Positions 22,315 to 32,360 of a DNA stretch of 64,000 nt are shown here, one piece after another. Where the stretch lies: contig CM020620.1 in NCBI GenBank assembly GCA_009829735.1, positions 14,133,420 to 14,197,419 on the forward strand, written 5' to 3'. Each line of letters begins with the position of its first letter. Positions within the stretch are counted from its first letter, which is position 1. This DNA comes from Pyropia yezoensis. Lineage: Eukaryota > Rhodophyta > Bangiophyceae > Bangiales > Bangiaceae. A program made the position numbers and the translations under genes. The notes beneath the pieces were generated by a model that was not told the origin of the DNA, ran no database searches, and saw nothing but the letters and a program-made list of their open reading frames with translations.

Positions 22315-22413
22315 GTTGGCTGACGATCCGTATGACACGGTCCAAGTCCACCGTTCCTCTGAGACAGAGGGCCCCCTACACCCGGGTGCACCCGGAGGTA
22401 AAGCTTACCTCTG

Positions 22414-22431
22414 TCCCCTGCTGCTGCACCA
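22414..22431 (-). other. Gypsy-1 primer-binding site
   Basis: Two bases inside the 5' LTR the minus strand reads TGGTGCAGCAGCAGGGGA. It begins with the TGG expected to pair with a tRNA CCA end. Gypsy-3 has the same sequence at 54346 and Gypsy-2 a near-identical one. I could not name the primer tRNA from memory. Confidence 0.65.
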
Positions 22432-22433
22432 AA

Positions 22434-22902
22434 TGTGGCAAAAACCACTTACACACACGGCACCCAAGTTGGGGCGGTGTGCCAGGGCTGCCTCCCGTGT
22501 CGGGGGAACCGGAAGAAGTGCAAGTCGCACACACTCTGTCCCTGTTGTGGGGCAAACCTCCCACGGACAAACAAGAGCATGGTGTGTGGTCCAACAGTTT
22601 CTTGGTCGGGACGGGGACGCAGGGCCAAGCCCCGCTGTCCCTCCCCTTATCCCCCCAGGGTCCACTCAGAATCTCGCCACTCAGAATCTCCCACCCCAGC
22701 ACCTGCCCACCGGGCCACACGAAAATTCAAGACGATAAATGCAGAAAACCCTCAAATCCAAGTTGGATTTACAATTAAGCTAACTATCCCAAACTTAGGG
22801 AATATGAACCCAAATGCAGGGGGAGGAACGGATCAGGCTAGTGGCCTGCCGCCCCTTGCATGGCACGTGTTGCCCCCCTACCTGGGGGTCAATACTGCCA
22901 CA
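22434..22902 (-). repeat. Gypsy-1 5' LTR
   Basis: 469 bp with TGTGGCA...TGCCACA ends, matching 9817-10285 except at about eight positions (for example near the left end, and acaatt for actact near 22770). CCTTG at 22903-22907 completes the target duplication. Confidence 0.95.
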
Positions 22903-24439
22903 CCTTGGCGTGCACGCTGGTGGTAGCTGCGCGTGCTCCGGCGCCGCCTCTGTCGCCGCCGGCTGCCCGGCGGGCCGCGCCCTCGTCGAGCCGCTCCGGA
23001 GGGCTTACGCACCCCCACCGGGTGAGAGCGGCCGGCCCCCCATCAGTCCACGCCGTTTCACACACAGACCGGCCGGTGCGGGTCCAGTCGGCCGTGCGGT
23101 ACACGGCGCCGACGAAGTGCCGCCGTGGCGGCAGCCAGGTCAGCTGCAGCAGGACGTCGGGCATGGAGGCGGCCGCTGCGGTGGCACCTCCGGGCTCCTC
23201 CTCTACCTCCGCACCCCCCACCCCGTGAGGACCCACCAACAACCAGGGAGCCCTCGACGTACTCGTGGGGGTGTCAGCGGGTCCTGCAAGCCAAAAGTGC
23301 GGCATGGTACGGGGAAGAGGACGGTGGTCCTGACGGGGGTGGGCCTAGGGAGGAAAATGGGCGCGACGTCGGTCGGGATCGAGGGTACAAAGGGTAAACG
23401 GCTTCTTTCCTCTGAGTCTTTGGTTGTCCCCCGCCGGTCCCCCGCGGTAGCGCCGAGACCCACGCATTGTACACTCGCGTCGGGGCAACCGAGGTGCCCC
23501 AAAGCATGCGTTTTCCCGTCGCCTCACCGGGCGGCGCTAGAGGGGCAAAAACAAGGCATGGATATCACAACGAAGCAACGGCGGGCGTCCGCGCCAAAAG
23601 GGGGCAGCAGTAGTTCGCCCGAGACGAGGGGGGTCTCGTGGGTCGCGCCCAGCGCGCCTCACCAGCCGGCTCCGAACGTCAGTCGGCCAAGAGGTCCGAC
23701 CGGCTGTAAGGGCCAGCTGGGCCAAGTTCAATCAATCCCTTGGCCGGCCAGTCAGTCACCAACGAGCTGGCTGAATTCAGTCAATCCAAAAGCCAGTGAG
23801 CCAGTCATATCGCACTCAGCCGCCAGCGAGGATGTGTGGTGTCCTCGGTGTCGGTTAATCATGTGGCTCGTCCTTGATGCCAGCTTTCAACCAGCGCAGA
23901 GATACATTCTGGCAGCACAGACGGGGATGTCCGCCCGTGTTTGGTCGACGATGTCACTAGTTCCTCGTGGTCGAGTTTCGACATCCATGACCAGGTTCCG
24001 ACACTGCGCTGACGACGGCCTTCGTGCGGCCAGCTGACGTTCGCAGAGTGTCAGGGGTACAGCGCGGTGTCGTCCAGGGTAGTGGGGAGTTGATGTGTCT
24101 TGGGAGGAGTTAGCGGGGCAGGACATGTGAGGAGAGGACCCAGTCCATATCTCCAGGGTTCCAGGCGTGGATTGAAGGGAAAAATCCTCACACCCCCCCC
24201 CCCCCCTCCCTTCCGCCCCGGACCGCTCAAGCGGGGGCGAGCAACAGCCCTCCGCCGCTCCTTGAGGAAGAGTAGTGAGGCCATCGCCTCATTCCGGCGC
24301 GGCCAGCCGCGTCTCGGCTGTCACCCCCCCCACCTCCAACCGGCGATCCACCAAGCATATGGTGGCGCGGCCGGGGAGGCCCGTCGAATCTGCCAGAGAC
24401 GCCGTCCGCCCAGCGACAGCGGAGCTCTAGAAAACCCCC
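22903..24439. other. Host DNA between Gypsy-1 and Gypsy-2
   Basis: 1.5 kb of GC-rich DNA. A minus-strand frame (22889-23305) has a non-repetitive middle (LLQLTWLPPRRHFVGAVYRT) and would run on in frame to a stop near 9730 if Gypsy-1 were removed. I recognise no family and do not claim a gene. The stretch 23720-23870 contains loose CAGTCA/CAATCC repeats. Nothing else is seen. Confidence 0.4.
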
Positions 24440-24905
24440 TGTGGCGAGTACCGCTCGCGCACGCAGCACCCAAGTTGAAGCGATGCACAAGGGCTGTCTC
24501 CCGTGTCGGGGGAACCGGAAGAAGTGCAAGTCGCATATACGCTATCCCTGTTGTGGGGCAATCCCCTCACCAGTAAACAAGATGATGGAGTGTGGGCCTA
24601 CAGTTTCTTGGTCGGGACGGGGAAGCGAGGCCAAGCCCCGCTGTCCCTCCTCTTATCCTTCCAAGGTCCCTCAAAATCTCGCCCCTCAGAATCTCCCACC
24701 CCAGCACCTGCCCACCGGGCCACACGAAAATTCAAGACGACGAATGCAGAAAACCGTCAAGTCCAAGTTGGACATACTACTAAACTAACTATCCCTTACT
24801 TCGGGAATACGGACCCATATGCATGGGGAGAAACGGGTCAGACTAGCTTTCTGCCGCCCCTCATATGACACGTCCTGCCCCTTAACTAGGGTCAATACTG
24901 CCACA
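24440..24905 (-). repeat. Gypsy-2 left LTR (3' LTR)
   Basis: 466 bp, TGTGGCG...TGCCACA, diverged from the Gypsy-1 LTR at many positions. The dyad at 24761-24773 keeps its AAGTT centre but has GTCC/GGAC arms, whereas Gypsy-1 has ATCC/GGAT: a paired change. Confidence 0.9.
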
Positions 24906-24951
24906 CCTCCCTCTTTTCAGTTCCAACCTCCCCTGTCGGCGCGGGGAGGGG

Positions 24952-24957
24952 TATAAG
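24952..24957 (+). promoter_or_regulatory. TATA-like box upstream of the Gypsy-2 antisense gene
   Basis: TATAAG in the context ggggTATAAGagcgcg, 273 bp before the conserved ATG at 25230 and just inside the LTR on the antisense-gene strand. In Gypsy-1 the equivalent stretch reads gtgcgtaaacgc and is not a good TATA box. A core promoter is therefore a possibility, not a conserved fact. Confidence 0.35.
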
Positions 24958-25229
24958 AGCGCGTGTTGCACTACCCGGGGATACGACTCGCTATCCCCGA
25001 GTACGTCACGTTGACGTGGAGGCGGTCTCGTCGACCGCCCCTCTCCTCAAGCTTGCCCACTTGGCAGCTTGCACTTACGTCTTCCGCACCAACACATCCC
25101 TTTCACTTTACCCGGGGCCATTCAACGTTGGAGAGGCCCCTTGTCTACCCTCGACCCAGGTCCCCCTCAACTCGAGGTGGACCTCGGGAAGCTGTGACCG
25201 ATTCGTCTCTCCCCAACTTTTGGAGAGCC

Positions 25230-27158
25230 ATGGTGAGTCCGGGGTTGGACTCTGACTCCCTGGACGAGCGTATTGAGGATACGTCCCGCGTCGTACCACC
25301 CGTCGGAACTTCCGGAAGGAGCTCCGCGGTTGCCCCGGGGGATGGGATGCCTGTGCCACCCGACTCTGGGTTGGCGGCGGGCTCTCCCCCGGACGCAGGC
25401 CATGTAACTCCACGGGACGGCCTGGCAATGTGGTTTTACCGGCCCTGGCCTCTGTATGAGGACTGCTTGACGTTCATCCGCTGCCGCCGAGTTGGTCCAG
25501 CGATGGAACGCATCTGGGGGCGCCTACGGGAGAACATCCCCCGTAGGGTCAGTGTCCGTCATGATTTCAAGACGGATCAGTTCGCCTTCCTGGACGAGGA
25601 GAAGGTCCAAGACGTGTAGCGGATCAAGAACTTATTGAACCGCGGCGGTACTATGGAGGGCCACGGCAACATGCCGACCTTCACCTGGGGCGCGGTGGCA
25701 ACTCGTTCCACGTACCTAAGTACGACGGAGCCCCACCTGCATTACTTTGATGCACGACTGGAGAGGGACTTCCGGCGAGGTCGCTACATGGTGACCTTAG
25801 CTGAACTTGAGTGTGCGCAACGAGCGCCGGCGAACAAGGAGCAACTCTACCCCAAAAAGCCTGAGGGATGGCCTCAAGTTGAATTCCCTTATGGCTTCCC
25901 GGCATTGTTGCCGCGGTTTTTGACCACTTTGGCTCCGTCATGTTGACGGCTAGACCGGACCACGTAGTGCTCGCCACGTTGGCAACACAGTGGCTCTTCG
26001 AGGTCTTGTCGACCTGGGTAGCATGCGTACAGCGACGCAAGAAGGTTTGGTACTTGTTGCCCCGCCTGATCCAATGTTTGGAGCAGCTCACCCCTCGCCT
26101 AGTTGCTGAGGGGTGCCCGTCGGGCCAACTTACTCTGCTTGAGGAGATGCTGAGGCTTCACAAGCTCATCGAGTGGAAGAGCATCGAGTACAAGGGGCGC
26201 CCACCATCCCGTGGGTCCAATGACGAAGGCACACGTCGCCAGCTTGTCTCGGTCGGCCGTGAACTTCACGACGGCTGCGCGGTACTCACGGAGGGGATGG
26301 GCATCGGAGACATCACGTATGCCCCAGGGGTGTAACGCCACACTGCACTTCCTCTGGACAAGATGACCATGGTTGGCGTGGTGACGCACCAAGAGTACCT
26401 GGCGCAAGACGCGGCCGCGGCCACCAACTCGAGGTCGCGGCTACCCTCGGGCTCCGTCGACTCGGCGTCTCCCTTCTCTTCCTCCCGTTCCGTTCAAGCG
26501 GCACAGAAGCATCCCGATCGGCGTTGCAGTCAATTCGTCTACGCCTGTGTTCCTCAACTTGGGGGCCACTCTACTGACGGTCTACCCCAAGTTGGTGTTG
26601 CCGACGGCGCCTTTGACGTTGGAGACGATAATCACCACGTTGGCGCGTACGATATTGTGGATATCCGCGTCGGCCGCCATCCTCCAAGCGTCGGAGGCTA
26701 CTCAACTTGAGAAGCGCTCTCGGACAGTCATCTCGACCGCGAGTTGCGAGTCCGTAGCAGAGTTCATGACGGCCGAGTTGGCTCGTATCGGGTCCATCAT
26801 ACCTTGGTCGGCACCACTTGGGCGGGGCAAACTTCGGGTGAGCCGGACCTACTCACCCCCTCGTCGTCGTCGCCGCTACTCACGGCGCTCTTCCTACGTG
26901 TCGGAAGACGAGTTGTTTTAATCCGCGTCGGAGTCATCCACCCCGTCCGCGACGAAGTCGGTCCAGTGTCTGCGTCACCAACTTGTGTGCAATACCAAGC
27001 AGGCTACCAACCGCAGTCGTCGTCGTACTCGCGACTGTGTTGGTCACGATGGTTCCGACTTGGAACCGCCGGCTCCGCCGACTAGCGTGGATCGATATCG
27101 ACGTGGGTCTCGCCGTTCCCTTTCACGTGAGGGTGGGGAGTCTAGCGTGCGTGCCTAG
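25230..27158 (+). pseudogene. Gypsy-2 antisense accessory gene, decayed
   Basis: Aligns along its whole length with the 647-residue antisense protein of Gypsy-1 and Gypsy-3, starting at the shared ATG (MVSPGLDSDSLDERIEDTS). It is broken by TAG at 25617-25619, a frameshift near 25920, a stop near 26333 and further shifts and stops in the 3' third. Despite strong nucleotide divergence, the middle (LVAEGCPSGQLTLLEEM, HKLIEWKSIEYK) and the tail (PPRRRRRYSRRSSYVSEDEL) remain very similar. That supports past selection on the protein rather than chance openness. Confidence 0.75.
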
Positions 27159-27269
27159 TTGGCAGTTGCTGTTGTTGAGAGAGTGAGAGGTTTCGGGCTG
27201 TAGTAAAAAGCCACATTGCGTATCACTTCGACTTGAAGCACTCTCTTAGCCCGGCCACTCGACCTTCCC

Positions 27270-28700
27270 TTACATTGAGGAAGGAAGGTCAGGGCCGATA
27301 TCGTTTCGGGCACAGTAAGCCCGGACCCGCTCAGCCGGGAGGTCCTTTACATTCTCCCAAGTATAGTCCTTGGCACGATAGCCAAGCCAACGCACCCTAA
27401 ACATGAGGCGGTCAGAATTCTCATCCCAGCCGTGGTCGACGAACTTGTCGACCACGCACTCGTGCAAGCCGTGGTGGTCCGTAGACAGCGAATGCAAGCG
27501 CCACGCTTTCAGGGCACGTGCCCAAGCCGGGTCGCCTGCAGGAGGTGGTGCATTTTTCACCACGTCCTGCCCGCTTACTGTGCGGATCCCATCGTCACTT
27601 TCGATGGTGAACCGCCGCCTATCAGTACGACCCAGTCACCCGGCTTGGGGACGTGCTTGGCATTACGCACTTTCTTGTTAAAAGTACGCGTGTAGCGCTT
27701 CTGCCCCCTGTCCACCCCAGCCCTGACTTTAGGGATGAGGGTCTTTAGCCTAGCGGCAAACTCCACCTTGCTCTCAGTAGGAGTTGGTGTCCTGCCACCG
27801 GCCTCCCAAGTCGGGAGTGTCCGCCGTACAGCAATAGACCGCACGCGACGCGGAGACACAAAAGGGGGTGCTTCCCCCGTATAAGAGTGAACCTGCGAGT
27901 TGCAGGCCGTTGGCAAGATATAAATGTATTGGTCCCACGTTTTCACGTGCTCACTCGCATAGTGGCGCAGCTGCGGAACAATAGGTTTGTTGAAGCGCTC
28001 CACCTGCCTATTAGTTTGTGGGTGGTAGGGGGTGGCATAGTTTGCCCGAACCCCCAGCACATCCAGCACTCCCTGAAACAATACGGACGCAAGTTGTGGT
28101 CCTTTGTCCGACAACGTACTGTAGGGCATGCCATACGCGGCAACCCAGTGCACTAGGAAGGCTGACACGACCGACATGGCCGTGATCTCTGCCTGGGGGA
28201 TCGCTCGCGGAAAATTTCTTGAAGCGATCGCAGATGATCAGGAGGTCTTGGTTACCATCCTCCGTCACTGGTAGGGGTCCAAGGATGTGCATCGCCAACG
28301 CGGCGAAGTGCTCCTTGGCCGGGAAGAAAAGCATGGCCGTAGGAGGCCGCCGTTCCATCAGGCAATTCTGAGCACAACTTGTGCAGGCAGCCACCCAACT
28401 GTAGATGTCCACCACCATAGAGGGCCAGTAGTACCGGGTCATCAGGGTCTGGTAAAGCTTACTAGACCCCATGTGTCCACTTATAGGAGCGCAGTGCTTC
28501 CGCTCAAAGATACTCTCCTTGAGGGATGAGGGGACAACAAGTTGTTCAGTTCCCTGGATCGCCCCTCTGAGAAGGCCGTCGTCTCTGATGAAGAATCGCA
28601 TCTCCGCCAAGGCGTCTAGCGCCTCCCTCTGCGACTTGCAGAAGGCATCTTCAGCCTGGGCCCTCACCACTACGTCCACTTACCGGGTCAAGTACTTCCT
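27270..28700 (-). pseudogene. pol: Gypsy-2 integrase-chromodomain remnant
   Basis: Reading minus: the region after RNase H (AQAEDAFCKSQREALD), the H2C2 finger with CTSCAQN, an integrase core with shifts (AMHILGPLPV, LSDKGPQLASVLFQ, QVERFN) and a chromodomain (VVDKFVDHGWDEN, YTWENV). The second catalytic region reads SDKGPQ instead of SDNGPQ, and a deletion near 27630 removes the linker before the chromodomain. Non-functional. Confidence 0.85.
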
Positions 28701-28744
28701 GTTACCTGGCGCCTCGGGGTTCAACACCTGCTCCGAGCGCGGGA

Positions 28745-29040
28745 CTACCCCCAGCCTGTCCAATAATCATTGGAACATAACGGACACAAACTGCGGTCCG
28801 GTGTCTGACAAAGTCCTGTCAGGGATGCTACACGCGGCAAGAAAGTGCGGGACGTCTCCACGCACCACTTTCGCATACAGCAACCCATCCACATGCGTCA
28901 ACTTCGATAAGGGCCAGAAGTTTCTGGTCCTCAGGATCTAGTATGGTGTACTAGACCCCAGATAAACACCCAGGGGGCGTTACGCCCCCGTTCAAAGCCT
29001 CTTTCCTTGAGGGTGTTTGGGTAAAAACTTGTTACGACCC
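28745..29040 (-). pseudogene. Fragment of a second, different gypsy integrase
   Basis: On the minus strand the part near 28745-28850 reads like an integrase core (IPDRTLSDTGPQFVSVMFQ). It is clearly related to, but distinct from, the family sequence (IPDSTLSDNGPQFASVLFQ). The part near 28910-29040 matches the zinc-finger region (tactagaccccag, ccttgaggg). The element's own integrase is also present downstream, so this is an extra piece from a divergent relative. Confidence 0.6.
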
Positions 29041-29049
29041 CTAACACAG

Positions 29050-29453
29050 GCTCGAGCCTATCACCGACGAGTGAAGGTCCGCCGTCCTCCGCCCGCCTCG
29101 CTGGCGATGGCGCTACGCCGAAGTTGAATCTAACCTGAGTGGATCTTGCGAAGACAATCCTTTCACCTTGGGACGTCTCCTTTGAGTGTACCACCCGGTG
29201 GCCGAAGTGCGAACCACCGGTCCGAGGAGAACCCCCAGGGTGAACACCCGACTTTGTCAGGGTGGTATACCGCCCGCACCGATACCCACGGCCCCGCTGG
29301 CTGGAGTGCCTCTAGCACTTCCGCGACCCCAGGAGCGCCCTGTGTGTGACCAGTATTCAAAGGCGCTGGAGTAAAGTCGTCACCGGAGAGTTTCCCGAAC
29401 GTCGGGGGTCTGACCCAGCCGTGTTGGCTAACGACCCTCACGTTGCGAGCCAA
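29050..29453 (-). pseudogene. gag: Gypsy-2 gag N-terminal remnant
   Basis: The minus-strand frame starts MARNVRVVSQHGWVRPP and keeps short blocks in the order of Gypsy-1 Gag (GDDFTPAPLNTGHTQGAPGV against GDARTSVALNTGETQVGLPG). It ends where the integrase fragment begins. Capsid and zinc knuckle are deleted. Confidence 0.7.
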
Positions 29454-29531
29454 GGAAGGAGACGGAAGTGCGTCTACTTCCGGGCGCCCCCGGTGGTAAA
29501 GTGTACCTCCGTCCCCTGCTGCTCCACCATA

Positions 29532-29999
29532 TGTGGCAAAACCCGCTCACAGTAGCCACCACCAAGTTGGTGGCAACGGTGAGGGTGCCTCTCGTAACGT
29601 CGAGAACCGGAAAAAGTGCAAGTCGCACAAACGCTATCTCTGTTGTGGGGCACTCCCGCCACGACGAAACAAGAAGAAAGTATGTGGGCCAACAGTTTTT
29701 TGGTCGGGACGGGGAAGCGAGGCCAAGCCCCGCTGTCCCTCCCCTTATCCCCACAGGGTCCCCTCAGAATCTCGCCCCTCAGAGTCTCCCACCCCAGCAC
29801 CTGCCCACCGGGCCGCACGAACATGCATTACGATACAATGCAGGCAACCGTCAAGTCCAAATTTGACATACTACTAAACTGACTATCCCTTACTTAGGGA
29901 ATGCGGCCCCATATGCATGGGGAGAAACGGGTCAGACGAGTTTTCTGCCGCCCCTCGTATAACACGTCCTGCCCCCTACCTGGGGTCAATACTGCCACA
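29532..29999 (-). repeat. Gypsy-2 right LTR (5' LTR)
   Basis: 468 bp, TGTGGCA...TGCCACA. The first dyad here (29559-29573) has CCACC/GGTGG arms around AAGTT, longer than and different from the CCC/GGG arms of Gypsy-1. The adjacent primer-binding region is conserved as TGGTGGAGCAGCAGGGGA. Confidence 0.9.
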
Positions 30000-30133
30000 T
30001 GTACGGGGAGCAAGGCAATGAGGCCTGGCAAGGCCATTACAACCAGAACGCAAACAAGTACACTGCTGAGATCGAGCTCCAGTCGGCGACCAAGCTGGTG
30101 AGGACGAAGGGATTCGCTCTCGAAGCTGGTTAA
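29999..30133 (+). other. 44-codon orphan frame at the outer edge of the Gypsy-2 LTR
   Basis: An ATG formed across the LTR boundary opens 44 codons (MYGEQGNEAWQGHYNQ... ending LEAG) with a balanced, non-GC-driven amino-acid composition, then TAA. It may be the tail of a host or transposon gene cut by Gypsy-2. I recognise no family and it is too short to call a gene. Confidence 0.25.
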
Positions 30134-31782
30134 TGTCGGACAACTAACTCTCCCACGAGGAATCCCGCAAAGGCTGGTTCAAGCATGGCGACCACGGCAG
30201 ACGATAAGCGGCTTTGAGAAAACAAGGTAGGTCTGTTGCAAAGTGATGCGACATTGAAGAGAACCATCGAGGATGGAAGGCGTCGGGCAGAGTCTGTCTA
30301 CGAGGCAGGCTTGCGCACTACCTCGGCTGTTTTTTTAGGGGCGTCACGTAGGCGTGCCGTTTAACTTGATATTGAGACCATTGAATACATGAGGGCAACA
30401 ATGTGCAAAACTCCTCCTCCGTTCTGGACTCGTGTCCTGTGCCTTGCTTTGAAGGGGTCTTACTATGAAAATGCGCCGCTCTCGCAGCACTCGAACCCTC
30501 GTCATCATCAATGTGTTCAGTATATGGGGCTGTGCAACGCGAAAAAATTGTACTTGCCTGGAACTACTGTTGAGACAAGACTTGGTTTCATGTCTCTGCG
30601 AATTCCGCGGGTGCCGATCACAATCCCATGACCCGTGGCCACCTGCGCTGCTCCTGCGCGTCTTGCGCTCATTGACGTCCAAGCCACCTGCCTTTGGCTT
30701 TTCCAACGTCCTACCAACCTTCCATTCCCTCCAGTCTGCCGCGTCCACTTCCTTTCTAGCCGGGCTCAAGGTCGACGGTTATAAATGGCTGAGGCCACCA
30801 AGCCCATCTCCACGACAACTCCTTAGCAAAGGTGAGTAGTAAACACAGCCATCCCGCACTTTCTTAGCTCTTTTGTCATGCCCTGTGGACGCCGCAAACG
30901 CATTGGGACGAACACACGGGTTCTTTTTTGTTTTCTTTGTTTTTATCTGTGCACCCCTAAGCTGTTGCTGCCCCGTCGGGTTCCAGTCGGCATGGCCCCT
31001 CCCCCTTCAACCCCCCTCCCGCCGGGGTCTGATGACGAAAGACTTTCCCCCGATATTGACCCCATTCCTGTGGCTGTTGCCCCGGGCATTCTCAGACATC
31101 TCTGGGATGCCCCGGAAAAGCGTCCTCGGGCGTAATATAACAGTAAAGGGCCTCAGACCCAGAGGACAGTGCCTCGGCCACCGGTGGTTGAGTCGCAGTC
31201 ATGGGGAGACCAAGCCGTTCTCTGGGGAACGGTTGACTCTTCGCTTCGCTCTCTTTTCTTTCTTTTCTGTTTTCACATGCCCCACACGGCCGCGACAACG
31301 GGTGCAAGTGAACACGTGTGCAATCTTCGACTTGCTTCGGCCCAAATGGAGAAATAAACTGACACGTCGCTCTTGAGCCAATGCGGTGCACGAATTGCTT
31401 CCCCCGGCGATCGAATTGACCCTCGTGGGCCTATGAGGAGACAAGGTGGCCCGTGAAACCCAGGATGCGCAGAAAAAAGCCGTTTTAACTCGGCGTGGCG
31501 CGCGCTCACACGTCGCGGCCCTCGTATGGTGCATCACAAGCGTTCATCCATCTCGAAGACAGAGCTATCACTTTCTTATGACGGCAAGCCTCGCCGCGAT
31601 CTTTCATGACCATGGCGGTGCTGCCCTTGAACTCACTGTTTCCCTTACTTCTGCGCAGTACTGGCGCAATTATTTTCGAGAGGCAGGCTTGATAAATTGA
31701 TTCAGGTCCTGCAGAGGGCACTGAACTATTTTATTATTAATTCACTAACTTAATAAGTTGATGTATGCATTTTACTGATGCC
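30134..31782. other. Region without a recognisable gene between Gypsy-2 and the copia element
   Basis: 1.65 kb with lower GC than its neighbours and many stops in every frame. Pyrimidine-rich patches occur near 30930-30960 and 31250-31275. No protein similarity or repeat structure was noticed. Confidence 0.5.
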
Positions 31783-31787
31783 GTCCG
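31783..31787. repeat. Target-site duplication of the copia element (left copy)
   Basis: GTCCG directly before the left LTR, repeated at 40302-40306 directly after the right LTR. Five bases is normal for Ty1/copia. Confidence 0.92.
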
Positions 31788-32360
31788 TGTGGCAGTATTT
31801 GCAGAAATTGTATCAGTCTCACGGCCTGCTACCGACCGCGGATCTGTGTAGATGGGGCAGCCGACGTACGTGCACGCCCCAGACACAGCAATCTAAGAGT
31901 CCTTCTTCTTCGTCATTCGATGTCTCCCCCCTCGCAATCGTCCCCTTGGCGCGCTGTGCCCGCCCTCATGTAGGGCCGGCGCAGCCCCCCCCGCCAGAGC
32001 ACGCACACGGGTCTGCACGGGCACCCCCCCCCCATGCATGGCCCCCTCAGGCATGCGGGCGCGCACACACACTCACGGGCCAAGCCTCCCCTCGTGCACG
32101 CACAAAAAACGCAGGTGCGCGCACACAACGGGCCTGGGATACACACGGGCGACACCCTCCACACACGTCGACGACAGGCCAGCAGGGGCACGGCGAGCAC
32201 ACCGTCGACGCAGGGAATCTCGCCCCGGAGGCGCCTATCAGCCACCCCCGCAGGACACGCAAGCACCGACGTCGTGCAATCTCGGCCAATCATTGGCCAT
32301 CATCGGACAGCCCATAGCCGCGGCCGCAAGCACACTGCAGCCACGTTGGAATCAGCCACA
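31788..32360 (-). repeat. Copia 3' LTR
   Basis: 573 bp, nearly identical to 39728-40301 (for example one C fewer near 32090). The pol stop codon lies inside it, so the last codons of pol overlap the LTR by nine bases. Confidence 0.94.

Larger units (their letters stand above)
9817..22902 (-). mobile_element. Gypsy-1: complete Ty3/gypsy chromovirus with antisense accessory gene
   Basis: Bounded by two 469-bp LTRs with TGTGGCA...TGCCACA ends and a 5-bp CCTTG target duplication. In minus-strand order it holds the 5' LTR (22434-22902), a primer-binding site, gag, pol (protease, reverse transcriptase, RNase H, integrase, chromodomain), a convergent plus-strand gene of about 647 codons, a polypurine tract and the 3' LTR (9817-10285). 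The span of 13,086 bp includes a 500-N gap and a probable false duplication. Without these it is about 9,378 bp. The LTRs differ at only a handful of positions, so the insertion is fairly recent. gag is intact. pol has one nonsense codon and one frameshift, and the antisense gene has one nonsense codon. Confidence 0.93.
24440..29999 (-). mobile_element. Gypsy-2: old, deleted and mosaic copy of the same family
   Basis: Left LTR 24440-24905 and right LTR 29532-29999 are clearly related to the 469-bp family but have diverged from each other and from Gypsy-1. No target duplication is visible (CCCCC on the left, TGTAC on the right), so the ends may come from recombined insertions. Inside, in minus-strand order, are a gag N-terminal remnant, a fragment of a different integrase, RNase H/integrase/chromodomain remnants and the antisense gene broken by several stops and shifts. 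Protease, RT and most of gag are missing. It is useful as a diverged comparison for judging what is conserved. Confidence 0.85.

Noticed and set aside
22414-22431. Naming the primer tRNA of the gypsy family
   Set aside because: The TGG start fits a tRNA 3' end, but I could not match the following bases to a specific tRNA with confidence.
24435-30004. Target-site duplication for Gypsy-2
   Set aside because: The flanks are CCCCC and TGTAC, which do not match. The element's ends were probably rearranged.
30344-31700. Short frames on both strands between Gypsy-2 and copia
   Set aside because: None exceeds about 170 codons, none has a recognisable motif, and they overlap each other on opposite strands.
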